From Pseudobutyrivibrio xylanivorans DSM 14809 (GTDB taxonomy: Bacteria; Bacillota; Clostridia; Lachnospirales; Lachnospiraceae): 64,000 nt of DNA. Of the stretch, positions 1 through 8,352 are shown piece after piece; positions within the stretch are counted from its first letter, which is position 1, and each line of letters begins with the position of its first letter. Location of the stretch: the NCBI RefSeq assembly GCF_900141825.1, contig NZ_FQYQ01000001.1, positions 62,001 to 126,000 on the forward strand, in the 5' to 3' direction. The position numbers and the translations under genes are program-made. The notes under the pieces were generated by a model that was not told the DNA's origin, made no database searches, and worked only from the letters and a program-made list of their open reading frames with translations.

Positions 1-1
1 C

Positions 2-1726
2 GGCGTATTTAACGAAGATGGTGTTGCAAGCTGGGAGATTAATCTTACTAACAATGGTTCAGAGCTGACAGACGTTGTTCTTTACGATTTCTTTAGCACA
101 GACAAGAGAACAGATTATGATCTTCTTACTGACACTGTTGTGGTTAAGGATGAGAATGGAAATACACTTACAGAAGGTGTAGATTATAAGCTTATCTACG
201 AGAAGGGAAAGACAGGCAAATCTACAGGAAATCAGCAGTACAGCTGGAAGTTTGATTTTGGCATTGTTCCTGCGGATAAGAAATATTCGGTTTCATATGA
301 CACAAAGATAAATGATTTTGAGAACTATGTTTTAAATAATCATAATGCACCTGTAAACACTGCATGGGCAGAATACAATTATGTTAAGGCTGATGGTGAT
401 GAGCCTCAGTTTGTTCAGGGGATTGGTGTAAAGAAGCAGGGTACAGGTAAGGATATTAAAACAAATGCTGTTATAGAGAAGTACGTTTTTTCAGTTGATC
501 CTACAAAGCATCAGATTAGATGGAAAGTAGATGTTAATAAAAACTGGAAAGAAATTACAAATGCATCTATAACTGAGAGAATCTGTGACGGTCAGAAGCT
601 AGTTTCCATTAATGGTCTCCAAATCTATGATAAAAAGTGGAAAACTGTTGTAGCTGATGTCCAGCCAGTAAAGCTTTCAGACAACGAATATCGTCTTGAT
701 TTTGGCGATTTATTAAATGGTAATAGAGCTAATTTTTATGTAATCACTGAGTTTACTGAGGAAGAAATTCCTGTTTGGGAGCAGGATAATAACAAGCTTT
801 ATCAGAACAAAGTTATTCTTAACTGTGACCGGCACGATAATTTAGCATTTACTGCATATGCAAGATGCAAGTGGTCTAGCTCAATTCTTGTAAAGAATGG
901 AAAGGTTGATAAAGCCACAAAGAGAATTGATTATACAGTAGAAATCAATGGTGGCAAGCAGACTCTTCCAGAAAAGATGGAGATAAAGGATACTTTAGGC
1001 AAAAATCTAAGCTTTGATCCAGAGTCAGTAAGGCTTTATATTGGGCAGCTTGATGATACTAAGCGTGTTGTTTCCACTGGAATACTTGAGGAGGGCTATT
1101 CTGTAGTTATTTCCAAGGATGGTGATAATGAAGTTCTTACCATTAAGTTACCAGAGAAACAGGATAATAAGAGTGCTTATGTTCTCACATACTCAGCAAC
1201 TCCTACAGAGATAATTGCTGATGGTGATTATTCAAACGAGGTGCAGCTTTTAGGATATGGCAGTGAGGAAATTGAGACTGCCAAGACAGAATTATCATTT
1301 AGGAATTTTTACGGTGGATGGGCAGAGGATCCTACAAAACCTAATAAGCCAGGCGAGGAGGTGCCAACACCTACTCCAGAGCCAACACCTACTCCAGAGC
1401 CAACAGTTACTCCTACACCTTCACCAACATCAGAACCATCATCTAGTTCATCATCTTCATCTAACCCTTCATCAGGTTCAGGTTCGAACTCAGGTTATAG
1501 CCCAGATGTAGTTGGTTATGGCGAAACAGTGATTTCTATTGGTTCAAGCAACCTTGATGGCACTACTATAGCAGATGATAATGTACCGCTTGCTGGTAGT
1601 CCTGTGCTTGCGAAGACAGGTGGTTTCATAGGTACACTTAGGAGCTATGGCGCAGGAATAATTTGTTTGATTGTCGGACTTGTGATTGTTTTTGGTGGAA
1701 GAAAAAAGTCAGATGATGATGAATAA
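2..1726 (+). CDS. Sortase-anchored surface protein, 5' end cut by window
   Basis: The reading frame is open from the window edge, so the N-terminus and signal peptide are missing; an internal GTG at 140 is not a believable start. About 575 residues are visible. The bulk looks like repeated beta-sandwich domains of the kind found in Gram-positive adhesins, with paired phrases such as KDENGNTLTEGVDYKL and TLGKNLSFDPESVRLY typical of collagen-binding-B-like modules. A Pro/Thr/Glu then Ser-rich stalk follows (about 1360-1490, including a repeated PTPTPEP). The C-terminus has VPLAG, a sorting-like LAKTGG, a hydrophobic helix and a charged tail GGRKKSDDDE. LAKTG departs from canonical LPxTG. The next gene is a sortase, which supports covalent wall attachment. 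The ligand is unknown. Confidence 0.8.
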   Translation, partial: GVFNEDGVASWEINLTNNGSELTDVVLYDFFSTDKRTDYDLLTDTVVVKDENGNTLTEGVDYKLIYEKGKTGKSTGNQQYSWKFDFGIVPADKKYSVSYDTKINDFENYVLNNHNAPVNTAWAEYNYVKADGDEPQFVQGIGVKKQGTGKDIKTNAVIEKYVFSVDPTKHQIRWKVDVNKNWKEITNASITERICDGQKLVSINGLQIYDKKWKTVVADVQPVKLSDNEYRLDFGDLLNGNRANFYVITEFTEEEIPVWEQDNNKLYQNKVILNCDRHDNLAFTAYARCKWSSSILVKNGKVDKATKRIDYTVEINGGKQTLPEKMEIKDTLGKNLSFDPESVRLYIGQLDDTKRVVSTGILEEGYSVVISKDGDNEVLTIKLPEKQDNKSAYVLTYSATPTEIIADGDYSNEVQLLGYGSEEIETAKTELSFRNFYGGWAEDPTKPNKPGEEVPTPTPEPTPTPEPTVTPTPSPTSEPSSSSSSSSNPSSGSGSNSGYSPDVVGYGETVISIGSSNLDGTTIADDNVPLAGSPVLAKTGGFIGTLRSYGAGIICLIVGLVIVFGGRKKSDDDE

Positions 1727-2300
1727 ATCCTTTGTAAAACTAATCACTGGAATTATATTTATTTCTATCGGATGTGGCCTTATTCTTATGTCATTATTGT
1801 TTAATGTGAGGCAGCATCTGGCTCAGGATAAATTGATTTCAGAGTTTAAAGAGAGTGTGTCTAATGAGGTATCCATTTCGGAACCTACATTGGAAAATCC
1901 GGCATTTGAGGGTGATGTTTTATACAACCTTAGAATTCCGGCGATTGATTCTGAAAATCCAGTTCGTGAAGGAGTCAGCAAGGGTGTTCTTGCTGACTCT
2001 CTTGGTCACGAGCCAGGCACTGCATATATAGGTGAGCAGGGAAATTGTGTCATAGCAGGACATAGGAACTATACCTTTGGCAAATTCTTTAACAGACTTG
2101 ATGAAGTGGCTGTTGGCGACTATATATACGTAGATACGAGAAGTGGCAGCTATACATATGTTGTTAAGGAAATTAAGATAGTGGAGCCTACGGAGAAATC
2201 GATTTTGAGTCCTACTGAAGAGACGAGATTAACTCTTTATACATGTACTCCAATTTATGTTGCGACACATCGACTTGTTATCATCGCAGAACCGATTTGA
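1719..2300 (+). CDS. Sortase (class C/D-like)
   Basis: A transpeptidase that would cleave the sorting motif of the preceding surface protein and attach it to the wall or a pilin. An N-terminal transmembrane helix (ITGIIFISIGCGLILMSLL) is followed by the sortase barrel with catalytic His in IAGHRNYTFGKF, Cys in TLYTCTP and Arg in THRLVI. The TLYTCTP..THRL signature resembles class C, and the GHR..FGKF segment also fits class D. Three consecutive ATGs (1713, 1716, 1719) overlap the end of the upstream gene; I chose the last, giving MNKSFVK. An upstream in-frame TTG at 1686 is less likely. The overlap suggests translational coupling. Confidence 0.85.
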   Translation: MNKSFVKLITGIIFISIGCGLILMSLLFNVRQHLAQDKLISEFKESVSNEVSISEPTLENPAFEGDVLYNLRIPAIDSENPVREGVSKGVLADSLGHEPGTAYIGEQGNCVIAGHRNYTFGKFFNRLDEVAVGDYIYVDTRSGSYTYVVKEIKIVEPTEKSILSPTEETRLTLYTCTPIYVATHRLVIIAEPI

Positions 2301-2370
2301 CATATTACACAGTTTTTTCATACACATATTGTATACTATTCCTATATTGAATAGATGCATTCCAAAAGAT

Positions 2371-2388
2371 AATACACACGTGTGTATT
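2371..2388. promoter_or_regulatory. Perfect 18-bp palindrome
   Basis: AATACACACGTGTGTATT is a perfect palindrome between the sortase gene and the hypB promoter. Its size and symmetry fit a dimeric regulator's operator. It lies about 50 bp upstream of the predicted hypB -35 box. The binding protein is unknown. Confidence 0.4.
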
Positions 2389-2430
2389 TATGGCGCTTTG
2401 TACTAGAATTTATACGGGATAAAAGATACA

Positions 2431-2467
2431 AACCTAATTGACAATTTTTTATCAATTAGGTTATATT
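2431..2467 (+). promoter_or_regulatory. Predicted hypB promoter overlapped by an inverted repeat
   Basis: TTGACA (2438-2443) and TATATT (2462-2467) are separated by 18 bp. An 11-bp perfect inverted repeat, AACCTAATTGA (2431-2441) and TCAATTAGGTT (2452-2462), covers the -35 box and the spacer. This is the expected position for a repressor operator. No T-tract follows, so it is not a good terminator. Confidence 0.6.
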
Positions 2468-2552
2468 TATAGTCAGAGGAAACTCTAATTACTCGCTATA
2501 GTTTACTTAAAAGTGGTTTATTACACACCAAATTGATTGCGTGGAGGAATAA

Positions 2553-3227
2553 ATGGAAGACTACAAAGTAATAGAAGTTAAGCAAAGCATCTTTGAAGAT
2601 AATGATGCTGATGCTGAGAAGCTTAGGGGCGAGCTAAAGGCTCAGAAGACATTTTTAGTTAATCTTATGTCTGCTCCTGGCTCAGGCAAGACCACCACAT
2701 TATGCCAGACGATTTCACGTCTCAAGGACGAGATGCAAATTGGTGTAATGGAGGCTGATATTGATTCTGATGTGGATGCTGCCACTATTCAAAAAGCTGG
2801 CGCTCGTGCAATTCAGATACATACAGGAGGCATGTGCCATCTCGATGCTGATATGACTCGTCAGGGACTTAGAGAGTTCGGCACAGAGGAGCTAGACCTT
2901 GTCTTCCTGGAAAACGTTGGAAATTTGGTTTGTCCTGCAGAATTCGATACCGGTTCATTGAAGAATGCAATGATTCTCTCAGTTCCAGAGGGAGACGACA
3001 AACCACTTAAGTACCCGCTGATGTTTTCAGTATGTGATGTGGTGCTTATCAACAAATGTGACACCCTTCCGGTGTTCACTGAGTTCTCAAAAGAGGCTGT
3101 AGAAGAAAGAATACACAAGTTAAATCCAAATGCAAAAGTCATATTTGTTTCGGCAAAAACTGGCGATGGCTTTGATGAATGGGTTGACTGGTTGAGGGGC
3201 CAAGTGAATTCTTTCGTTAATGAATAG
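2553..3227 (+). CDS. hypB: HypB-like GTPase (nickel insertion accessory protein)
   Basis: A SIMIBI-class GTPase that normally helps deliver nickel to [NiFe]-hydrogenase. The P-loop SAPGSGKTT lies near residues 40-48, switch-like EADIDSDVDA follows, and INKCD (guanine specificity) and FVSAKTGDGFDEW come later. At 224 residues it matches HypB without a His-rich N-terminal tail. The GMCHLDADM segment carries Cys-His residues of the metal site. GGAGG precedes the ATG. No hydrogenase structural gene or hypA is visible nearby; the next gene is a large Fe-S flavoprotein, so the client may lie elsewhere or this copy may serve that enzyme. Confidence 0.85.
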   Translation: MEDYKVIEVKQSIFEDNDADAEKLRGELKAQKTFLVNLMSAPGSGKTTTLCQTISRLKDEMQIGVMEADIDSDVDAATIQKAGARAIQIHTGGMCHLDADMTRQGLREFGTEELDLVFLENVGNLVCPAEFDTGSLKNAMILSVPEGDDKPLKYPLMFSVCDVVLINKCDTLPVFTEFSKEAVEERIHKLNPNAKVIFVSAKTGDGFDEWVDWLRGQVNSFVNE

Positions 3228-3289
3228 TCTTTTTGAGGTTGAGTATAAATAATTTTGTAAGGTTATGATTAAAGGAGGAAATAACTAAT

Positions 3290-6079
3290 ATGGGTATGGG
3301 ACCAGACCGTTTAGGAGATTTTTATCCAGATTGGGTAAATGAGTTAAAAGATGAAGACCTTCGTCCAGAGATTCTTCAGCTTGGTAAGGTAATTACAGAT
3401 CGTGCAAAAATTAAGCTTGGTCTTCAGAAGATTACAAAGTACGATCCAGAGTACTGGGCAGTTGCAAATCTTGCTCCTACAAAGGAGATTGCAGAGCTTG
3501 CACTTCAGATGGGTGGCATTAGAAAGCCTAAGACATTCCAGCAGATGCTTGAAATCACAGGTCTTGATGAGAAGACTCTTGAGGAGCGTCTTGAGCAGGC
3601 TAGCTACACAGGACTTTTAGAGTGGAACTACGAGAACGAAGCTCACGAGAAGCAGTGGGTACTTCCAATGTTCGTTCCAGGTTCTGCTGAGTTTTCTAAC
3701 ATGAATCAGGATTTCCTTGCTGAGCATCCTGAGATGGGACGCTTCTTCGAGCGTATGAGCCGTCTTCCACTTGAGGGACTTACACACATGGTACCACCAG
3801 GAGGCGCTGGTATCGGTATGCACGTTATCCCAGTTGAGGAAGCTATCGGAATGGAGCAGGAAGCAATCAACCTTGAGAAGATTTCTTACTGGCTCGATAA
3901 GTACGAAGGAAAGTATGCTAAGTCACCTTGCTCATGCCGTCTTTCTAGACAGACATATGACGAGGGCTGCGCAGATGATCCTGAAGGCTGGTGTATCGCT
4001 GTTGGTGATATGGCTGACTACGTTGTTGAGACAAATAAGGGTGGCGTTTATATCACTAAGGAAGAAGCACTTGCTATCTTCAAGCAGGCTGAGGAGAACG
4101 GTTTCGTTCACCAGATTACTAATATCGATGGCGAGAACAAGATTTTCGCTATCTGTAACTGTAATGTAAATGTATGTTATGCACTTCGTACATCACAGCT
4201 TTTCAACACACCTAATATGTCGCGTTCAGCATATGTAGCTCACGTTACAGCTGAGGACTGTGTTGCTTGTGGTAAGTGTGTTGAGTCATGTCCAGCAGGT
4301 GCTGTTAAGCTTGGTCAGAAGCTCTGCAAGGCTGATGGTTCACAGGTTCAGTATCCAAAGCACGTTCTTCCTACAGAGAAGAAGTGGTCTACAGACGAGT
4401 GGGATGACGATTACAGAGACAACAATAGAATTAACTGCTATGAGACAGGTACAGCTCCATGTAAGACAGCTTGCCCAGCTCATATTGCTATCCAGGGTTA
4501 CCTTCGTATGGCAGCTCAGGGACGCTACAAGGAAGCTCTTGCTCTTATTAAGCAGGACAATCCACTTCCAGCTATCTGCGGTCGTGTATGTAACAGACGT
4601 TGTGAGGCTGCTTGCACAAGAGGTACAGTTGATGAGGCTATCGCAATCGATGAGGTTAAGCGTTTCTTAGCAGAGATGGATCTCAAGGCAGAGACACGTT
4701 ATGTTCCTAAGAAGATTGTTCCTTCACAGAAGGGCGAATTCGAAGAGAAGATTGCTATTATAGGTGCAGGTCCTGCAGGTCTTTCATGTGCTTACTACTT
4801 AGCACTTAAGGGCTACAAGCCAACAATCTTCGAGAAGAGCAAATATCCAGGTGGTATGCTTCGCTATGGTATTCCATCATTCGTACTTGAGAACAACGTT
4901 ATCGACGCTGAAATCGAAATCATCAAGGAGCTTGGTGTAGAGATTAAGTGTGGCGTTGAGGTTGGTAAGGACATCACTCTTGATGAGTTACGTAGCCAGG
5001 GTTACAAGGCATTCTACGTTGCTATCGGTTGCCAGGGTGGTAATCGTCCAAACGTACCAGGTGATGACGCAATCGGTACAGCTACAGCTGTTGATTTCCT
5101 TCACGAGTGCTCAGAGAACGAGAAGTACGATATCAAGGGTGACCTTGTTGTTATCGGTGGTGGTAATGTTGCTATCGACGTTGCTCGTTCTGCAAGACGT
5201 GTTGGTAATGAAAAGGTTTCTATGTTCTGTCTTGAGAGCAGAGACATTATGCCAGCTTCTCCAGAGGAAATCGAAATCGTAGAGGCTGAAGGCGTTGAGC
5301 TTAACTGCGGTTGGGGTCCTAAGGAGGTTCTTGTTGATGAGGCAGGAGCTGTTAAGGGAATTGTTCTCAAGAAGTGTACACGTGTTAAGGATGAGACAGG
5401 TCGTTTCTCTCCACAGTACGATGAGAATGATACAATAACAGTAGAGTGTAAGCACGTTATCTTCTCAGTAGGACAGCGTAGTGTATACGGAGACCTCTTC
5501 AAGGGTTCTAAGGTTGTTATCGAGCGTGGTCCTAAGGCTGATGCTCTTACATACCAGACAGACGAGCCAGATATCTTTGTTGGTGGTGATATGTACACAG
5601 GACCTAAGTTCGCTATCGATGCAATTGCAGCAGGTCGCGAGGGTGCAATCTCAATCCACAGATTTGTTCAGCCACATAGCTCACTTACAATCGGACGTAA
5701 TCGTCGTGATTTCATCGAGCTTAACAAGGATGATCTTCGTATTGACGATTATGATCACAGCCCACGTCAGATTCCAGGCGTATCTAAGACTACTGTTGAC
5801 GGAGAGCTTACATTCCGTGATAAGACTGTAGAGCTTACAGAGGAGCAGATTAAGGTTGAGACAGCTAGATGTCTTAAGTGTGGTGCTTCTGTTGTTGATG
5901 AGAATAAGTGTATCGGTTGTGGTGTATGTACAACCAAGTGCGAATTCGACGCTATCAAGCTTTACAGAGAACATCCAGAGTGCTCTAAGATGACTCCTTC
6001 AGAGGATAAGCTTAAGTATGTGCTTCCATATGGATTAAAGCAGCGTATAAAAGTTACCTTCAAGGGTGGTCGTAAATAA
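3290..6079 (+). CDS. Large Fe-S/FAD NAD(P)-dependent oxidoreductase (GltD/NfnB-like core)
   Basis: A cytosolic 929-residue redox enzyme. The N-terminal ~200 residues are unassigned. Next comes a Cys-rich segment (CSCR at ~214, GWC ~233, CNCNVNVC ~288) and a ferredoxin motif CVACGKCVESCP (~324). A GltD-type Fe-S segment with ICGRVCNRRCEAAC is followed by an FAD site GAGPAGLSC (~492), a second dinucleotide site GGGNVAIDVARS (~623) and a C-terminal ferredoxin motif CIGCGVCTTKC (~874). The GltD/NfnB family passes electrons between NAD(P)H and ferredoxin or a partner subunit. No GltB or NfnA partner is seen. AAAGGAGG precedes the ATG. The codon use looks optimised, suggesting strong expression. 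The true substrate cannot be read from sequence. Confidence 0.8.
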   Translation: MGMGPDRLGDFYPDWVNELKDEDLRPEILQLGKVITDRAKIKLGLQKITKYDPEYWAVANLAPTKEIAELALQMGGIRKPKTFQQMLEITGLDEKTLEERLEQASYTGLLEWNYENEAHEKQWVLPMFVPGSAEFSNMNQDFLAEHPEMGRFFERMSRLPLEGLTHMVPPGGAGIGMHVIPVEEAIGMEQEAINLEKISYWLDKYEGKYAKSPCSCRLSRQTYDEGCADDPEGWCIAVGDMADYVVETNKGGVYITKEEALAIFKQAEENGFVHQITNIDGENKIFAICNCNVNVCYALRTSQLFNTPNMSRSAYVAHVTAEDCVACGKCVESCPAGAVKLGQKLCKADGSQVQYPKHVLPTEKKWSTDEWDDDYRDNNRINCYETGTAPCKTACPAHIAIQGYLRMAAQGRYKEALALIKQDNPLPAICGRVCNRRCEAACTRGTVDEAIAIDEVKRFLAEMDLKAETRYVPKKIVPSQKGEFEEKIAIIGAGPAGLSCAYYLALKGYKPTIFEKSKYPGGMLRYGIPSFVLENNVIDAEIEIIKELGVEIKCGVEVGKDITLDELRSQGYKAFYVAIGCQGGNRPNVPGDDAIGTATAVDFLHECSENEKYDIKGDLVVIGGGNVAIDVARSARRVGNEKVSMFCLESRDIMPASPEEIEIVEAEGVELNCGWGPKEVLVDEAGAVKGIVLKKCTRVKDETGRFSPQYDENDTITVECKHVIFSVGQRSVYGDLFKGSKVVIERGPKADALTYQTDEPDIFVGGDMYTGPKFAIDAIAAGREGAISIHRFVQPHSSLTIGRNRRDFIELNKDDLRIDDYDHSPRQIPGVSKTTVDGELTFRDKTVELTEEQIKVETARCLKCGASVVDENKCIGCGVCTTKCEFDAIKLYREHPECSKMTPSEDKLKYVLPYGLKQRIKVTFKGGRK

Positions 6080-6136
6080 AGCGTAAATAGAAATATAAAT
6101 AATACGTAACACAGCGTAGATAATTGTGGTAAAATA

Positions 6137-6239
6137 AAGCCTATCAAGTAGCTATCAGGCTCTTAGTGTTACTCAAGCGAAGCTTTCTTTAGCTGAGCGG
6201 GGTAATATCTAAGGCTTGAGAGCGTAACTTGGTAGGCTT
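6137..6239 (+). ncRNA. Candidate structured cis-regulatory RNA
   Basis: The stretch is closed by a 12-bp helix with one G-U pair: 6137-6148 (AAGCCTATCAAG) against 6228-6239 (CTTGGTAGGCTT). Inside, 6162-6166 pairs with 6209-6213. A long arm pairs 6168-6174 with 6200-6206, then GC/GC, a tandem GA/GA mismatch and AGCT/AGCT, closed by loop TTCTTT. The closing helix ends a few bases before the SD of the esterase gene. I could not match it to a riboswitch class I know. Confidence 0.45.
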
Positions 6240-6256
6240 ATTTTGGAGGAGTAATA

Positions 6257-7252
6257 ATGCATTTTTATTTATTTGCTGAAGGGTTTACGCAGGCTGTTCG
6301 TACTATAATACTGGTATATTTTATTCTTACATTCGTATTTACGGTTTACTCCGTGGCACGAATGTATTATTTTGAGCATATAGGAAACGATGTTAAGGGT
6401 GGCAGAGCTCGCATGAAGGAGCTTCAGGCAGGTGGAAGATTTATTCAGATGCCAGTATATTCCATGGAGGAAATGGCAGAGGATAAGCATAAAAGAGATG
6501 TAAGGCTTATGTATTTTCCGGCTGATGAGCCAAGGGATAAAAGGTTTGCAATGGTTCTTCCAGGAGGTGGCTATGCTCACGTATGCCTAAAGGAAGAAGG
6601 CTATCCAGTTGCAGCAGAGTTAAATAAAAAGGGAATTAATGCTTTTGTGTTAGATTATAGGGCGGGAAGAGATTGTGAGCCATTTGCTCCAATGGAGGAT
6701 TTGGGAAATGCCCTTCGTCTTATTCAGGAAAAAGCAGAGATGTTTAATGTTTCCCTTGATAATTACGCTTTAATTGGTTTTTCAGCAGGTGGCAATCTTG
6801 CTGGAATCTTTTCCAGTCATAAGTATGGCTATTTGGACTACCAGCTTCCAAAACCAGGAACTGTCATTTTAGGCTATCCTTGGACTTGTGTGAACGATTG
6901 GCTACACCATCCATATTGGAATATCTGGATTGGTCTACTTGGAATATGGCTTAGCAACAGAGGCAGCTTTTACATGTTTGGCTTACGTCACATCAGAAAA
7001 GGCCGCACTATGTTAGATGTTCAAAAATACATCGAGGCAGATTACCCACCAGTATTTATGTATTCAGGCTCCTGGGATGTTTTAGTGCCTGCTAGCCGCC
7101 ACGCAGATGTATTTGATGCTGCTCTTACCACAAACGGCGTAAAGCACGTTTATGAGAAGTATTTCGGCGTTCCACACGGCATCGGCCTTGGCATCCACAC
7201 AAAGGCTGAGGGCTGGCTAGATAGAGCAGTAGAGTTCTGGGAAAAAAACTAA
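6257..7252 (+). CDS. Membrane-linked alpha/beta hydrolase (esterase-like)
   Basis: 331 residues. A hydrophobic N-terminal segment (IILVYFILTFVFTVYSVA) is likely a membrane anchor. The oxyanion motif is LPGGGYAHV, the nucleophile Ser lies in GFSAGGN, an acid candidate in GSWDVLVP and the His in VPHGIGLG. This set resembles acetyl-xylan and feruloyl esterase-like hydrolases. A second, soluble relative lies at 57199-58128. The SD GGAGGA precedes the ATG. A folded leader immediately upstream may control it. The ester substrate is unknown. Confidence 0.75.
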   Translation: MHFYLFAEGFTQAVRTIILVYFILTFVFTVYSVARMYYFEHIGNDVKGGRARMKELQAGGRFIQMPVYSMEEMAEDKHKRDVRLMYFPADEPRDKRFAMVLPGGGYAHVCLKEEGYPVAAELNKKGINAFVLDYRAGRDCEPFAPMEDLGNALRLIQEKAEMFNVSLDNYALIGFSAGGNLAGIFSSHKYGYLDYQLPKPGTVILGYPWTCVNDWLHHPYWNIWIGLLGIWLSNRGSFYMFGLRHIRKGRTMLDVQKYIEADYPPVFMYSGSWDVLVPASRHADVFDAALTTNGVKHVYEKYFGVPHGIGLGIHTKAEGWLDRAVEFWEKN

Positions 7253-7364
7253 ATTCTATTTTTCATAGAGTCTGATTCTACATGGATTCTAGCTTACATA
7301 GGTACAATTCTTACGTTTTTTCATATAACCTTAAGGTGTAACAGTTAGAACGTCAGGAGGTCAC

Positions 7365-8120
7365 ATGTTAGATTTAACGAAGACAGGTTCATTTATTTCT
7401 GAGATGAGAAAGGACAAGGGGCTTACTCAAAAGCAGCTTGCAGATTTGGTAGGTGTTAGTGATAAAGCAGTTTCCAGATGGGAAACAGGCAAAGGCTTGC
7501 CAGATACCAGCATAATGCCTGAACTATGTAAGGCTCTTGATACTAATATAAATGAACTATTGTCTGGTGAACGCCTGAACCCTGAAGCTTATAGCGGAAA
7601 GGCGGAAGAGATTATGGTTGATTTAGTGAAAGATGTTCAGAATAACAATAAAGCTAGAAAACTAGAACTATTAGGTTTGATACTGGGATTGATGCTCTTG
7701 TTAATAGGTTTATTTGGAATAATGATAGTGGGTGGCAGTGAGGTGGTATATTTTATTGATGCACCATCTTTTGTTATGGTGCTAGCAATTCAGTTAATTA
7801 TACTTGCAGCTGGTGGCCAGATTGGAAGTTTTGTTAAGGCATTTAAGCTTGTTTTTAGAAGTAAAAGTCTTGCTGAAAGTGAGCTTATGGAAAATGTGGC
7901 TAAATGTGAATATGCAATAAAAATCGCACAAAAGGCTGCACTACTTGGCGGGGTAATTTCTAGCATTATAGGATTTGTTACAGTATTTGCCATTGTATGG
8001 CGCAAGGCATATGATGTCCTTGGCCCAAACATGGCAGTAGCAGTATTGTCACTTTTCTATGGTGTGTTAATTGCGCTACTTCTGATACCAATCCAGGGCA
8101 GGTTACATAATATGCAGTAA
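7365..8120 (+). CDS. XRE-family regulator with membrane domain
   Basis: Residues ~10-65 form a Cro/C1 helix-turn-helix (KGLTQKQLADLVGVSDKAVSRWETGKG). About four hydrophobic helices follow (LLGLILGLMLLLIGLFGIM; FVMVLAIQLIILAAGG; AALLGGVISSIIGFVTVFAI; VAVLSLFYGVLIALLLI). Such HTH-membrane proteins are common in Firmicutes and may sense membrane or envelope state, but no ligand is evident. CAGGAGG precedes the ATG. A strong terminator follows directly, so it is probably monocistronic. Confidence 0.8.
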   Translation: MLDLTKTGSFISEMRKDKGLTQKQLADLVGVSDKAVSRWETGKGLPDTSIMPELCKALDTNINELLSGERLNPEAYSGKAEEIMVDLVKDVQNNNKARKLELLGLILGLMLLLIGLFGIMIVGGSEVVYFIDAPSFVMVLAIQLIILAAGGQIGSFVKAFKLVFRSKSLAESELMENVAKCEYAIKIAQKAALLGGVISSIIGFVTVFAIVWRKAYDVLGPNMAVAVLSLFYGVLIALLLIPIQGRLHNMQ

Positions 8121-8136
8121 AATAGGGATTTAGCAT

Positions 8137-8167
8137 AGGAACTTAGTTTATTGCTAAGTTCCTTTTT
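8137..8167 (+). terminator. Rho-independent terminator
   Basis: A perfect 10-bp stem, AGGAACTTAG (8137-8146) with CTAAGTTCCT (8154-8163), has a 7-nt loop and a following T-run. It ends the XRE regulator transcript. Confidence 0.9.
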
Positions 8168-8189
8168 CTTCATCTAGCTTGTTACATTG

Positions 8190-8265
8190 TATATGGCCTT
8201 GGCTCTAGTCAAGAGCAAGCCCTGCGGGGACTCTGTCCTCTTGACTAGGTGCCCGCAGCCATATA
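8190..8265. repeat. 76-bp imperfect inverted-repeat element
   Basis: The outer arms TATATGGC (8190-8197) and GCCATATA (8258-8265) enclose perfect inner arms CTAGTCAAGAG (8205-8215) and CTCTTGACTAG (8238-8248). The tip is GC-rich. There is no T-tract or ORF. It could be a small MITE-like element or a structured RNA. Confidence 0.5.
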
Positions 8266-8296
8266 AAAAGTAATCAAGCCGGCTGAAGAAAGCGGT

Positions 8297-8313
8297 CTGT
8301 GGCGTTGCCACAG
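8297..8313. repeat. Short hairpin upstream of array A
   Basis: CTGTGGC (8297-8303) and GCCACAG (8307-8313) form a 7-bp perfect stem with a 3-nt loop. It lies between the 76-bp inverted repeat and the palindromic array. Function unknown. Confidence 0.35.
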
Positions 8314-8352
8314 TGCATATCAAAGATAAAAAAATGCACAAATATATCAACT

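Noticed and set aside
5101-5598. Long antisense frames within the Fe-S flavoenzyme gene
   Set aside because: They are a by-product of the biased codon use of the real gene and have no recognisable protein features.
6137-6239. Known riboswitch such as Mn2+ (yybP), c-di-GMP or THF type
   Set aside because: The signature loops of these classes as I know them are not present; left as an unclassified candidate.
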